Of a stretch of DNA of 64,000 nucleotides, positions 1 through 8,730 are shown piece by piece. The DNA comes from Symbiodinium natans (Eukaryota > Sar > Dinophyceae > Suessiales > Symbiodiniaceae), in NCBI GenBank assembly GCA_905221605.1, contig CAJNDS010000668.1:772555-836554 (forward strand), given 5' to 3'. The notes beneath the pieces are model-generated. The model searched no databases and was not told the DNA's origin. It saw nothing but the letters and a program-made list of their open reading frames with translations. The stretch's first letter is position 1. Each line of letters starts with the position of its first letter. Made by a program: the position numbers and the translations under genes.

Positions 1-291
1 AGCTGCTGGCTTTCAACACTCTTGCAAATCCTAAACCCTAAACCCCATACTTCAGCTCCCTTTCACATCATCAGCACCCACTCCGTAGAGCAGACAACGA
101 CAGCAGAGGCAGCCATCTTGCGTTGCAAACCCGAGGCCCATTTCAGGTGAGATGATTCCCCCAAAAAACCCTAGAATATATGATACCAAACTCTTTGCGC
201 CCGAATTTGCCCCCCCCTTATGGACGCCTTTGGCTGAGGTTAACCTCTGGCGTGGGTCTGAGATGCCCGGAGATAGCAACCAGGTTCCGCC

Positions 292-660
292 TTGATGGCG
301 TTGCAGAGAGCTTTCTCACCGTATGCTTCCATAGACGGCCCGGGGGTACATCCAAAGCAGCGGTCTTCGCTGCGTAACCTAGCATGCTTTACACATCACC
401 AACAAAGCACACTTCCTCTGCTTGATTGGGGTTTGGGCTTGCAGGGCGCATGCAAGCCCAGTAGGCTGCGCAGGAAGTACAGCGCGTGCTTCGCTGTACG
501 AAGCGTCGCACGGAGACCTGAGCAGCAATGCCAGCGTCCAGAAGATGCTTGTGTGACGAGATGGAACGACACAGCCTTGCCGCATTCGCTCCTGCCAACG
601 GCACAAGAAAAGCGTAGTTTCCGGGATGCTCGAAGTTCCAAGGGGGCAGCTTCCTCTTAG
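292..660 (+). CDS. Unassigned 122-codon open frame, possible exon
   Basis: This is the longest + frame of the first 3 kb that is not made of repeat sequence. It starts TTG-ATG, runs to TAG at 658-660, and is followed at once by TTTAGGG repeats, the position in which proven exons of this window end. The product is Arg/Ser/Pro-rich and matches no family I recognise. Overlapping frames are also open on the other strand, so coding status is uncertain. If it is an exon, its true 3' end probably lies upstream of the TAG, at a G(A/C/T) donor. Confidence 0.25.
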   Translation: MMALQRAFSPYASIDGPGVHPKQRSSLRNLACFTHHQQSTLPLLDWGLGLQGACKPSRLRRKYSACFAVRSVARRPEQQCQRPEDACVTRWNDTALPHSLLPTAQEKRSFRDARSSKGAASS

Positions 661-835
661 GGTTTAGGGTTAGGGTTTAGTATTTAGGGTTTGGGGTTCA
701 GCCCTTCACTTGGACCCTCACAGTATGTTCACAATTGCCTGTTTTGCTTTTGGGGGTGTAGGGGGTTTCTGAATTGCACTTAGTCATGTAGGTCGGGAAT
801 ACATCTTAAGCTTTCTCAGGGGTCCCGTAGCACTT

Positions 836-965
836 GGGCTCTTGAAATACACAACCCAAAAGAGCTCAAGACCCCCTCAATCACGGAATATACCTCAACT
901 CACACTCTAAGGATTTTTTATATCCTTCAAGGTGTACTCCCTTAATTAGGGGGTGTTGGGGCTGG
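836..965. mobile_element. Family D TIR element (divergent)
   Basis: The left arm (GAGCTCAAGACCCCCTCAAT) and right arm (TTAATTAGGGGGTGTTGG) are imperfect reverse complements around an AT-rich centre. This matches the CCCAATACCCCTTAATTAAG-type termini of other family D copies in the window. No coding capacity. Confidence 0.6.
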
Positions 966-1546
966 GGGTATTGGGGCTTTTTGGGAACGTACAAGCTGCG
1001 GCTGACAGGCCGGAGTTTGCTGTCGGGTGTTGGGCTGAGTACGATACCGAGCTGGTGCTCCTCTGCCGCAGTTAGAGTGCCTGCACACGCTCTTGACGTG
1101 GCCCCGAAGCCCTCTACTAGCTCCGAAACCCTGCAAACCTGAACCCTAAACCCTAAACCCTAAACCCTAAGCCTAGACCCTAAACCCTAAACCCTAAACC
1201 CAATGCAAAGGGCACAGCATTGTGGTAGTGCTTGGGCAGGCGCGTGCGCGCCAGCGGTGTTGCCCCTGCGTCCCCAGGATCCCTGCCCTAAAGACGGTCC
1301 AGTTCATGAAGATAGTTTTTTTTGAAGATGCCGGTAAGATAACAAGAGAATAATATTCCAAGAGACTAGCATCACAATATATCAACAGAATAGTATTAAA
1401 AAGGAGTAAAGCCACACCACACACTAATAGTATAATTAGACAATACGACAATAATGTTTACAATATGACAAAGCACTAATGGCATATTAAGAGATTACGA
1501 CAATAATGTTGTCATGAAGAAGTCTCCTAAAGCCGACTTGATGGTT

Positions 1547-1625
1547 CAAGGGGTACTTATAAGCAGGGTTACAAGTACCCTAAAAAGGTTTATAAGTATA
1601 GTTGCCATACTTCTAACCCTACTGA
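1547..1625. mobile_element. Family B core fragment
   Basis: The stretch contains the internal part of family B (GGGTTACAAGTACCCTAA, then TTGCCATACTTCTAACCC) without clear terminal TACTTGGAGG arms. It is a degenerate or truncated copy. Confidence 0.45.
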
Positions 1626-1999
1626 GAGATATTCGTGAACCTAACCCTGAATCCTAGACCCAAAGCCCTAAACCCTAAAGGATTGCAAATGAACCGCGCG
1701 CGAGAGGTTGCAAGGTTTAGGGCTCAGGGTTTAGGGTTTAGGGCGCAACTAGATCCGGAAAGTTGCCCCGAAGCGTTGCAACAGGCACCCATACAAGCTG
1801 CATGTGGCTTTGGGCAGGGTGAAGGCCTGAACCCCTAGAGACTCTTCAGACAGACATCTTGCGCCCGAGCACGCGCCCTAAACCCTAAACCCTAAACCCT
1901 AGACCCTAATCCCTAAACCCTAAACCCCCAGGCAAGCCCTACAACGTGCTGTCTAGAGGCGAGAAGCCTCTCGGCGCGCTTAAGTGTCGCAGCCCCTTA

Positions 2000-2165
2000 A
2001 CCCAGGGACTCCAATACCCTGAACTGTAAGGAATACTCCGTCAATTCTAGTAGGGTACCTTGAATGGGTTAAGGAATGTTCCTTAATTAAGGGGTAGGAT
2101 TACGTACTCGTTCAATTCTTACAGGGTACCTTAAATGGTAGAAGGAATATAGTCCCTTGGGAACT
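2000..2165. mobile_element. Family D TIR element, possibly tandem
   Basis: CCAGGGACTCCAATACCC at the left and CCTTAATTAAGGGGTAGG inside are family D sequences. A similar block (TCAATTCT..AGGGTACCTT) occurs twice, at about 2040 and 2113, which suggests an internal duplication. Confidence 0.5.
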
Positions 2166-2476
2166 CTGTCAACGTAATCATCTCAAACTCTTGCTTATGA
2201 GGAGTTAGGGTCCTGTCCTTCCAGAACCGTTTGCGCCCTTTTATTAGGCCATGTCGAAGAATTCCTCTAAGATGTCGTTCCGGCAACTGGGCTTAGGGTT
2301 TAAGGCTTCCCCAAGACCTAGACCCCACACTCAAATTCGAGGGTCTAGGGTGTTTTAATGTTAAAACACCCTACATGTTCCCCAAACCCTTAAGCAGCAG
2401 ACTAAAATTCCAGGGTTTAGGGCCGAGGGAACCTCAAAGCCTTCAGCCGACTTTGCATCCAAGGCATGCTGGTGCT

Positions 2477-2627
2477 TATCATGGGTTCCCCTACTACCCC
2501 CTCTATACTCCCCCCCCCCCCACCTTAAATGATCTTAATTAACTGAATTATCCCCTCTAGAGCCTTGATTATGGGGGCAACATAGGGGGGTAGTATGGTG
2601 GGGGGGGTGGGGGGGTAGTAGGGGAAC
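2477..2627. mobile_element. Family J inverted-repeat element with C-rich and G-rich arms
   Basis: The left arm GTTCCCCTACTACCCC is the reverse complement of the right arm GGGGTAGTAGGGGAAC. The arms extend into a poly-C run (about 2509-2521) and a matching G-rich run (about 2597-2616). It is a fold-back element of about 150 bp without coding capacity. It was seen only once in this window. Confidence 0.6.
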
Positions 2628-3198
2628 TCTGGGGCTTAGGCTTGGGGTTTCAAGAATGGGTGGCCCAAAGTATGCAAAAATTGCCCAAAACCCTTAAACC
2701 CCCAAAACATGTTTACATTCTGGGCTGTTAGGTAGGGCTTAGAGGTGCAGAGGCTCCTCAGCAATGTAGGAGAACACAAAAAGGGGTACGCTCCTTATTG
2801 TAAAAAGGGCTGCAGGAACGTGATTTCTTTAGGGTGTAGGGTTCAGGGTACCTATAGTACATGAAAACATTGTAGCCACGGATGCGCAATCAGCATCGCC
2901 AAAGTCAGAAAAGCCCTCAATAGAGCTCAAAAACACGTTGCCCCTAAACGCAGAGCATATCGTATATGACATATAGTAGCGATGAGGTACCAGGCTACTA
3001 ATCTTCTGCTATACCATTCTACCCGCAAGAACCCCCGGTTCCGATTTTTAGGAAGCGTGCCTACATCATCCCGTTTGCCAAGGAGGGGTTCGGGCAAAGT
3101 TTAGGGTTTATGGGGTAAAAAATCCCTCAACCCCAAACACTTAGGTACGCGACATCTGTCCGGCCCAAGATAAAAGGGAGCAATGCAGAAATTCCATT

Positions 3199-3223
3199 GC
3201 TTGCCCCTTATATCTCCATACAG
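3199..3223 (+). promoter_or_regulatory. Possible spliced-leader trans-splicing acceptor
   Basis: A pyrimidine-rich run (TTGCCCCTTATATCTCC) ends in ATACAG immediately before the ATG at 3224. Dinoflagellate mRNAs usually receive a 22-nt spliced leader at such an AG. It could equally be the 3' end of an upstream cis-intron; no transcript data were available. Confidence 0.4.
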
Positions 3224-6200
3224 ATGACGCCGTTTCACCACCTGCGGCTTGCAATCCTCCTGCTCCTTCGGTACTCAGTATCCCTGGCTTCGAATCCGGG
3301 AACCTAGGTAGACCCTTGGGAGCTTTTATGTTTTTCCCTTATTGGGTTTTAAGAGCGGCCTATTTCGGAATATTTTTGTTGGAGGGTTTTAAGGACCAAC
3401 CTAGGAACAAACGAGGGTGCCCCAGGTGTGGTGGCTGGAGTGTGGGGCGACAGCGGGGACAGCTGCGATTCACCGATGTTTTTGGTGCAGTCGGGGGTCT
3501 CCAGACGAAAGGGCCCGGGTGCCCTGAAGCCATGGGAGGTCCACATGTACTTCATGGCGATGTACCACAAGGCCGGCACAGCGCTGATGCAAAGAGTGAT
3601 GACTCTTCATGGCCTAGTGGTACCCTTTCCTAGGTTCTCGTTTTCCATTTAAAAAAACACAACAAATCGAGTACCCTTATGATAATGCGGTTGCTGGGCT
3701 AACAAGGACTCTTGTCTTTGACGCCTTGGGGTCGCCATGGTCCTGTGCCACTTGGCCTGGCAACGCAGTGACGAAGAACTCCCTGGCATGCCAAGATCAT
3801 CCGACCACGCCGATCCCTGGTAGTCCAGTCGTTTAGGGTTTAGGGTTTAGGGTTTAGGGTTTAGGGTTTAGGGTTTAGGGTTTAGTAACCAACGAACATG
3901 GGTACCTTGATGGTTGCTGGGCTACCAAGGATACAGGTGCATGCTGCTCCGCCTCTCAAGGTAATTCAGTACACTCGTGCGATTGCCCGGAGCCAGAACT
4001 TGAGCCTCAAGGTTGCTCTTACCATTCGGAAACCGAAGGACGGTTTAGGGTTTAGGGTTTAGGGTTTAGGGTTGAGGGTTTAGGGTTTAGGGTTTAGGGT
4101 TTAGGGACCTAAGCCCTACCTAAACCCCCCAAGTATGAGAAACCATGGCCCTTTTTGCGGTTTTTTGGCCGTTTTTGTTTCACATACTCTGAGGGTCCAG
4201 GTAACCCTAAACCTAAGCCCTAAACCCTGGTTGCCGAAGGACATGCTGGTTTCTAGTTATTGCTATGCCATGCGGGGCGGTGATGCAGCCACACCAGCAT
4301 TCGAAAACTTCGCATGGTCTGATTTCTTGTCCCTTGGCAACTAGGGTTTGGGGTTTAGGGTTTAGGGTTTCGGGGTGGGTGGTGGCTTAGCCTAAATCCT
4401 AAACCCTAATAAACCCCAAACCCTAAACTGTTACGGCGGTTCAGGGTTTGGAGTGCAGGGTCCGCTTCATGAGGTTCCTGTCTTCGGCTCAAGAAATTAC
4501 AAACCTGTCTAGAAGCAAACCGACTCAAGCCCCGAACCTTTAAGGGGTTTGGGGTTTAGGGTTTAGGGTTCAGGGTTTAGGGTTTAGGGCTTAGGGTTTA
4601 GGGTTTAGGGTTGGGATGTTCCCCCGGGTACTAACAGTTCGAAGTAGGGATGATCATCGGGGTACTATAATCCCTTTGAAGGACTGCCAGTTTCAGGGGG
4701 GAACATCCCAAGTTTAGGGTTTTTGGGGGCTTCTATGATCCGAAACGGGCCGGTCAGGTCCAATGGTCCGGTTGCGGGCATGACAACTCTGTGGCACTGG
4801 GAAATGCAAGATCAAGTTCCTTGGAAGCCCATGGCAACCGTATAATCAGGGTGGTGTTTAAGGGTTTTGGGGTTTAGGGGGAGCCTTTTGCCTTGCTTTG
4901 GGAGTTACTTGGTAGCCCATGGAACCGTATAATCAGGGTGATTTTACGGGTTTAGGGTTTATAAGGGTGCCCTCTTGCCTTGTTTTTGGGCCGGAAATTC
5001 CTTTATTCTAGGGGCTGCGCGCCGTGCATACCCAAGGTGCCCATGATGCTATCCTGGGATCCCGAAACGGAGGTGTCGTTATCATTTTTCTGATTAACGA
5101 GTTAATTACCTCTGTCTAGTTAAGTTTATGACTCTGCTTAAATCACTTGTTACAAGTTTATTTTCTCGGGAGGGGATGGTGGTGCGTGTGTGTCTGTTGG
5201 TGTGCTTTGTGTGAGTCATAGGGTTCAGGGTTTAGGGTTTAGGGGCCTGTCATGGGGCCTGTGTTTTCCCTTGCGAGTGTTGCGTGCACCCAGCATATAA
5301 GTCGAGATCTTTTTGTCGAAGCACCCCATGTCGACGATGTTTTTGTGAGCAAAGCTTTTGGTTGAAGCCTGCTACACATGCTGAGTGGGATATGTTTCGT
5401 GAACCGAAGTGTTGGATGAACAGGAGTCCGCATGCCAGATGAGCGGGAGGGAAAACATTTGTCGGACCCGGATCCTAAACCTTAGTCGTTTACGGTTTTG
5501 GCCAAACAAAAGTTTTTGTTGGACCCTACTCCTAAACCTTATTCGTTTAAGTTTTCGGCCCAAGCCATATAATTTACTCGCTGAACCTTGTGCCTGAAAA
5601 AACCCTATTCCTAAACCTTATTCGTCTAAGATTTCGGGCCAAAACCTTATTCGTCTAAGATTGACTGAATAAAATCAAAATCCAGGGGAAAACAATGCTT
5701 GAGCCGTCTCCCTAAGCAATGCCCACAGATTTCAGGGCTTGCCTCCTGTGGAAATGCAAAGAACATGTAGAAAATTCTACCCACGTTGAGTATGTATATA
5801 CGGTGTATGTATTGTATGCAAAAGGTAGAAGTTCTACCCACTCGAATAGAGGAGAAACCCTAGGGAGGGCATAGGGTGATGCGAATAAATAAAGTATATG
5901 TCAATGTTTCTCAAAGGGTCTCCAAAAGAGTACTCATTTCTCAAGGATAAGACTCACACGTAAACTATCCTCAAGAATCACAAGTAAGCAACTCATAAAC
6001 CCTACGCGTTCAAGCTTTAGATTTCGAAGCAACTTATTCGATTAAGACCTAGGGTCAGACCCTATTCCAATATATTATGCATACTTTTTCATGGTTTAGG
6101 GACATACATACCTTGTTCCCAAACCTATTCTTTTAACATTTAGGGATGTTGTGCCAGACAAGTAGGTCTATTTGGTCCAGATTCCTAAACCGCGAACCTG

Positions 6201-6927
6201 GGCGTTGTAGGAGATGGGAGAGGGGAAGACTCTTGGGCTGATAGCTTGATTCTTGAACCTTGCTTGCTGAACCCTATGCCTATGCCTGAAGCTTTTTCGT
6301 TTCATGCTTCTTGGCCAAACCCTATTCCTAAACCTTATTCGTTTCAGACCTAAACCTTATCCGTTTAAGATTTAGTGAATAAAATTAATGTTCAGGCTTT
6401 CGCCGAAGCAAGCGAGTAAGAACGTTGATGCTCGATGCTTGAATCCGCGGAAGGGAGGAGGGGGGGGGGGGGGGGGGGGGGGGCAGCGGGGGGCAGGGGG
6501 GCAGGGGGGGCAGGGGGGGGGGCAGGGGGGCAGAGGGGGGGCCCACCGCCCCCCACCCCCACCCCCACCCCTCACCCCACCCCCCCCCACCCCCACCCCC
6601 ACCCCCCACCCCACCCCCCACCCCCACCCAACCCCGCCCAAAGATTGACATGTTTATCAACAACCAGTCTGTTCATACACACAGGACGTGCAACCCCGCC
6701 CAAAGATTGATATGTTTATAAACACCCAGCCTGTTTATAAAACACCAGGCCTGTTGATAAACACACGGCCTGGTTTGCAAACACAGGACGTGTTTACAAC
6801 GCTTGGCTTCCTAATGCGTCACACGCACACGCACACGCACACGCACACGCACACGCACACGCACACGCACACGCACACGCACACGCACACGCACACGCAC
6901 ACGCACACGCACACGCACACGCACACG

Positions 6928-6967
<40 letters not shown>

Positions 6968-8417
6968 CACCTACACCTACACCTACACCTACACCTACAC
7001 CTACACCTACACCTACACCTACACCTACACCTAGTTATTTAGGGTAAGCATGCAGCCGAACCAAAACCAAGAGAAAACACACACGCACAGCCAACCTTTC
7101 TCTTATCTTTCGTTCACGGTGATTCCGTACTTTTTAAAGAAACGGCATTTTTTGGCAATGCGTTTCAAAATGGTAGCTGATATTGCATCAAACGTTCCTT
7201 TTTCGATTGAGGACAAACAACACCAGGAAGGGGGCTAAACGAGGTCGGCGGCACTGCCGCCCCTGTAGGCTCTATTGCTATAAAGCTGGCCTTGCAAAGC
7301 TCCGCATGGGTTGAAAAGACCATGACACATCAAGAAGCCCCCGCGCGCGGAGACCGAGCGCTGCTTCAGTGGCTACCGCCAGTGCTGCCGAGCCCCATAC
7401 TGGCGCTACCGAGCTGCCTTTCCGGCAGCGTTGGGCTTCAGGGCACGTTGATGTTGGTGGGGTTCGGATCTAGGAGGGCTGCCAGCTGTACCGAAACTGC
7501 ATGTCCTAAATCCTGGAAGCTAAGACACCATTTGGGGAGGTGGGGTCGAGCCCTTTGCTTTATTTCTGCTGCAAGTACCTGGGGATGGGCACGGGGGGCG
7601 CGCGGGGGGGGGGGGTGGGGTTTGCGGGCAGGGGTTCAACACTTCCACTTTCGACAAGAATCTTCGGGACTTCACTGAGGTCGGCGGAGAATGTAACCAA
7701 CAACAAAATCAGGGCGCACGCGTCTGACTCAGATTGTGTGGGTGTGCGTGAAAGCCCGGACGTTTTTGCAAGGTGAAAGGCCGAGGTGCCGCGATCTGTT
7801 CCACTCTTCCTTACCATAATATCTCGGTAGGCCCTTCGGACATATCTTTCCGTTATTGGGTTTAAGAGGATCGTATTTCAGGAACGTTTCAGAGGGTTTT
7901 AGGGGCCATCCGAGATATGCTTGCTGGGCTACCAAGGTTAGAAACATGACCGAGTTCTTCACCCTTACGAATTCGCATGAGACATTTCCGATGCGCTATG
8001 AGGAAGTGACAAATTCCTCGGCCGACTTTGACAAGAATATTCGGGGACTCCTGAGCCACTTCTTTGACGGCTTAGTGTCCGAGACAGTTCTGCAACTAGG
8101 ACCCGGAGTAGGCCCTTGTTTCCTTTTTTTCGGATTGGGGTTCCCTCCTACTCCCCATAAAACCAAAAAGGGCACCCTTTTATTCCTAGGTTACTCCTGT
8201 GTCTAGGCAAGAGATCGCGGAGGTTGCCAAGATGCAGGATTTGCACCGGCACCCCGCCGTCATCGACGTCCAAGACCATGGGAACGACCCTGACTGCATG
8301 GGGAGAACACACGCAGCCCTTCTGTCACTGGATCCCGGAATTCTGGAGGAGCTAAAGACCTTGCAGGCGCAGCTGGGATACTCCACAGCAAACTGGCCAG
8401 ATCCTGTCACCGACTAA
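3224..8417 (+). CDS. Sulfotransferase-like protein, complete 8-exon gene (332 aa)
   Basis: Inferred exons: 3224-3299, 3405-3600, 3707-3811, 3930-4038, 4240-4328, 4758-4815, 7937-8091, 8207-8417. They total 999 nt with no internal stop, from ATG to TAA. The product should transfer sulfate from PAPS to an acceptor I cannot name. Residues about 8-22 are hydrophobic, suggesting a signal anchor and a Golgi type II protein. The PAPS 5'-phosphosulfate loop reads YHKAGTALMQRV (79-90). The 3'-phosphate site is IRKPKDMLVSSY (158-169), where R159 and S167 have the R-x7-S spacing of the family. FPMRYEEVT (about 228-236) is the usual downstream motif. The length is normal for the family. Introns 1-4 start with GA, 5-6 with GT and 7 with GC; all end in AG. 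Each intron sits between direct repeats, so joining keeps one copy and the frame. The class call is firm and the substrate is unknown. The joins rest on frame and motif continuity. Confidence 0.85.
3300..3404 (+). mobile_element. Intron 1: family G introner-like element
   Basis: This 105-bp intron opens with GAAC and is followed in the exon by GAAC. The element ends are CTAGGTAG.. and ..CAACCTAG. The interior contains TTATTGGGTTTTAAGAG, shared with copies near 7855 and 29940. Splicing at GA..AG joins CCG-G to GA-ACA and removes an in-frame TAG. Confidence 0.8.
3601..3706 (+). mobile_element. Intron 2: family A introner-like element
   Basis: This 106-bp intron has GACT at its start and GACT again at 3707-3710. 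Its termini (CTTCATGGCCTAGTGG and GCTGGGCTAACAAG) are degenerate copies of the family A inverted repeat CTTGGTAGCCCAGTGG. Excision with GA..AG splicing rejoins GTG-ATG-ACT-CTT in frame. Confidence 0.85.
3812..3929 (+). mobile_element. Intron 3: family A element carrying a TTTAGGG array
   Basis: The left end CCTGGTAGTCCAG and right end TGGGCTACCAAG are family A termini. The flanking repeat is GATC on the left (3812-3815) and GATA on the right (3930-3933). The middle is occupied by about seven TTTAGGG units (3834-3885). The donor is GA, the acceptor AAG. Confidence 0.8.
4039..4239 (+). repeat. Intron 4: telomere-repeat intron with a 9-bp direct repeat
   Basis: The intron starts GACGG directly followed by TTTAGGG units and ends with CCCTAAACCCTGGTTGCCGAAG. 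CCGAAGGAC stands at both borders (4033-4041 and 4234-4242). The middle (about 4128-4202) contains a small palindromic element (family K) also seen near 20775. The G-rich 5' end and C-rich 3' end are complementary. Splicing at GA..AG completes the sulfotransferase 3'-phosphate motif. Confidence 0.8.
4329..4757 (+). mobile_element. Intron 5: family A ends, telomere repeats and a nested family C element
   Basis: GTCC stands at 4329-4332 and 4758-4761. The left terminus CTTGGCAACTAGG and right terminus GGGCCGGTCAG resemble family A ends. Inside are TTTAGGG and CCCTAAA arrays and a family C copy at 4613-4712. The stretch at about 4440-4545 between C- and G-arrays looks exon-like but is not needed for the gene. 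The donor is GT. Confidence 0.75.
4613..4712. mobile_element. Family C TIR element
   Basis: The arms are TTGGGATGTTCCCCC and GGGGGAACATCCCAA, perfect reverse complements. The internal AACAGTTC..AGGGAT and ATCCCT..GGACTG stems are typical of the family. It is nested in intron 5 beside a TTTAGGG array. Confidence 0.8.
5460..6380. repeat. Degenerate dispersed repeat CCTAAACCTTATTCGTTTAAG
   Basis: A unit of about 40 bp recurs near 5473, 5531, 5611, 5645, 6020, 6320 and 6350, usually as CCTAAACCTTATTCGT(T/C)TAAG(A/T)TTT followed by GGCCAAA. It may derive from telomere repeats by amplification of a mutated variant. It lies inside intron 6. Confidence 0.55.
6455..6640. repeat. Poly-G block switching to poly-C block
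   Basis: About 27 consecutive G (6457-6483) are followed by G-runs broken by CA. At about 6541 the strand composition flips to C-runs broken by A. The two halves are near complementary and can form a hairpin. Each half also fits G-quadruplex or i-motif rules. The open frames here (Gly/Pro/Trp-rich) are artefacts of composition. Confidence 0.8.
6816..7032. repeat. Compound microsatellite (ACGCAC)n-(AC)n-(ACACCT)n
   Basis: Hexamers of ACGCAC run from about 6820 to 6928, then AC repeats to about 6962, then about twelve ACACCT units to 7031. The Thr-His frame across it is repeat translation. Confidence 0.9.
8092..8206 (+). mobile_element. Intron 7: family E introner-like element
   Basis: GCAA stands at both borders (8092-8095 and 8207-8210). 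Between them the element has inverted termini CTAGGACCCGGAGTAGG and GGTTACTCCTGTGTCTAG. Splicing GC..AG joins GTT-CT to G-CAA-GAG and keeps the sulfotransferase frame. The donor comes from the duplicated target and the acceptor AG from the element terminus. Confidence 0.88.
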
Positions 8418-8579
8418 ATGCGGAACAGCAGAAAAGGAATGGCTTCGAGAGACCCGTTGTCGTGCTTTCCCCTCATCTCTTCTGATACTTACTAACAAGC
8501 CTAAACCCCTGAACCACTAAACCCGAAACCCGAAATCCTAAACCCTAAGCCCTTCATCGTGAGCCCTCCCTCGCCTTAG

Positions 8580-8730
8580 CAAGTTGCGCCGCATAATACC
8601 GGCGAAGTGGGAGCGTGACTGTGATGTCTGCTGGCGCGTTGTCACGTCAAGACCTTTCAATGTTCTTCCGCTCTCTTGGGGCACCAGGGATCGGCATGTA
8701 CTTCTTACCAGCAGCTCAGATGCTGAGTAG
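8580..8730 (+). CDS. Unassigned exon downstream of the sulfotransferase gene
   Basis: After CTCGCCTTAG an open frame reads KLRRIIPAKWERDCDVCW and continues for about 49 codons to TAG at 8728. A GT donor (CTGA|GTAGAC) lies just before that stop. It is bounded by CCCTAAA repeats upstream and TTTAGGG repeats downstream, like other exons here. No family recognised. Confidence 0.45.

Larger units (their letters stand above)
1..3199. other. Upstream region: telomere-like repeats and small inverted-repeat elements
   Basis: No gene could be closed here. The stretch holds scattered TTTAGGG/CCCTAAA units (about 661-690, 1139-1200, 1660-1745, 1877-1930), AT-rich DNA with ACAATAATGTT repeated near 1448-1510, four inverted-repeat elements listed separately, and one 122-codon open frame listed separately. 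A short segment at about 1930-1990 between CCCTAAA repeats and a TIR element could be an exon, but I cannot assign a frame. Confidence 0.6.
4816..7936 (+). mobile_element. Intron 6: 3.1-kb expanded family A/G introner
   Basis: The intron begins GTTC then CTTGGAAGCCCATGG, and ends TGGGCTACCAAG followed by GTTA, so the direct repeat is GTTC/GTTA. The left 88 bp are duplicated in tandem (4820-4907 and 4908-4995). The interior holds degenerate CTTATTCG repeats, a poly-G to poly-C block, compound microsatellites and a family G core (7825-7936). Splicing GT..AG joins ATG-CAA-GAT-CAA to GTT-AGA-AAC-ATG, giving a continuous sulfotransferase domain. Open frames at 6688-7047 and 7292-7776 inside it are treated as non-coding. 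Confidence 0.7.

Noticed and set aside
6372-7047. Gly/Pro-rich and Thr-His-rich frames
   Set aside because: Composition artefacts of poly-G/poly-C and the ACGCAC microsatellite inside intron 6.
7292-7776. Two overlapping + ORFs upstream of the seventh exon, considered as sulfotransferase exons
   Set aside because: Joining exon 6 (ending 4815) directly to 7937 keeps frame, shares a GTTC/GTTA repeat and leaves no gap in the domain, so these frames are not needed.
8199-8417. Stand-alone 72-residue ORF starting at 8199
   Set aside because: It is the last exon of the sulfotransferase gene. The first residues of that frame belong to the intron 7 terminus.
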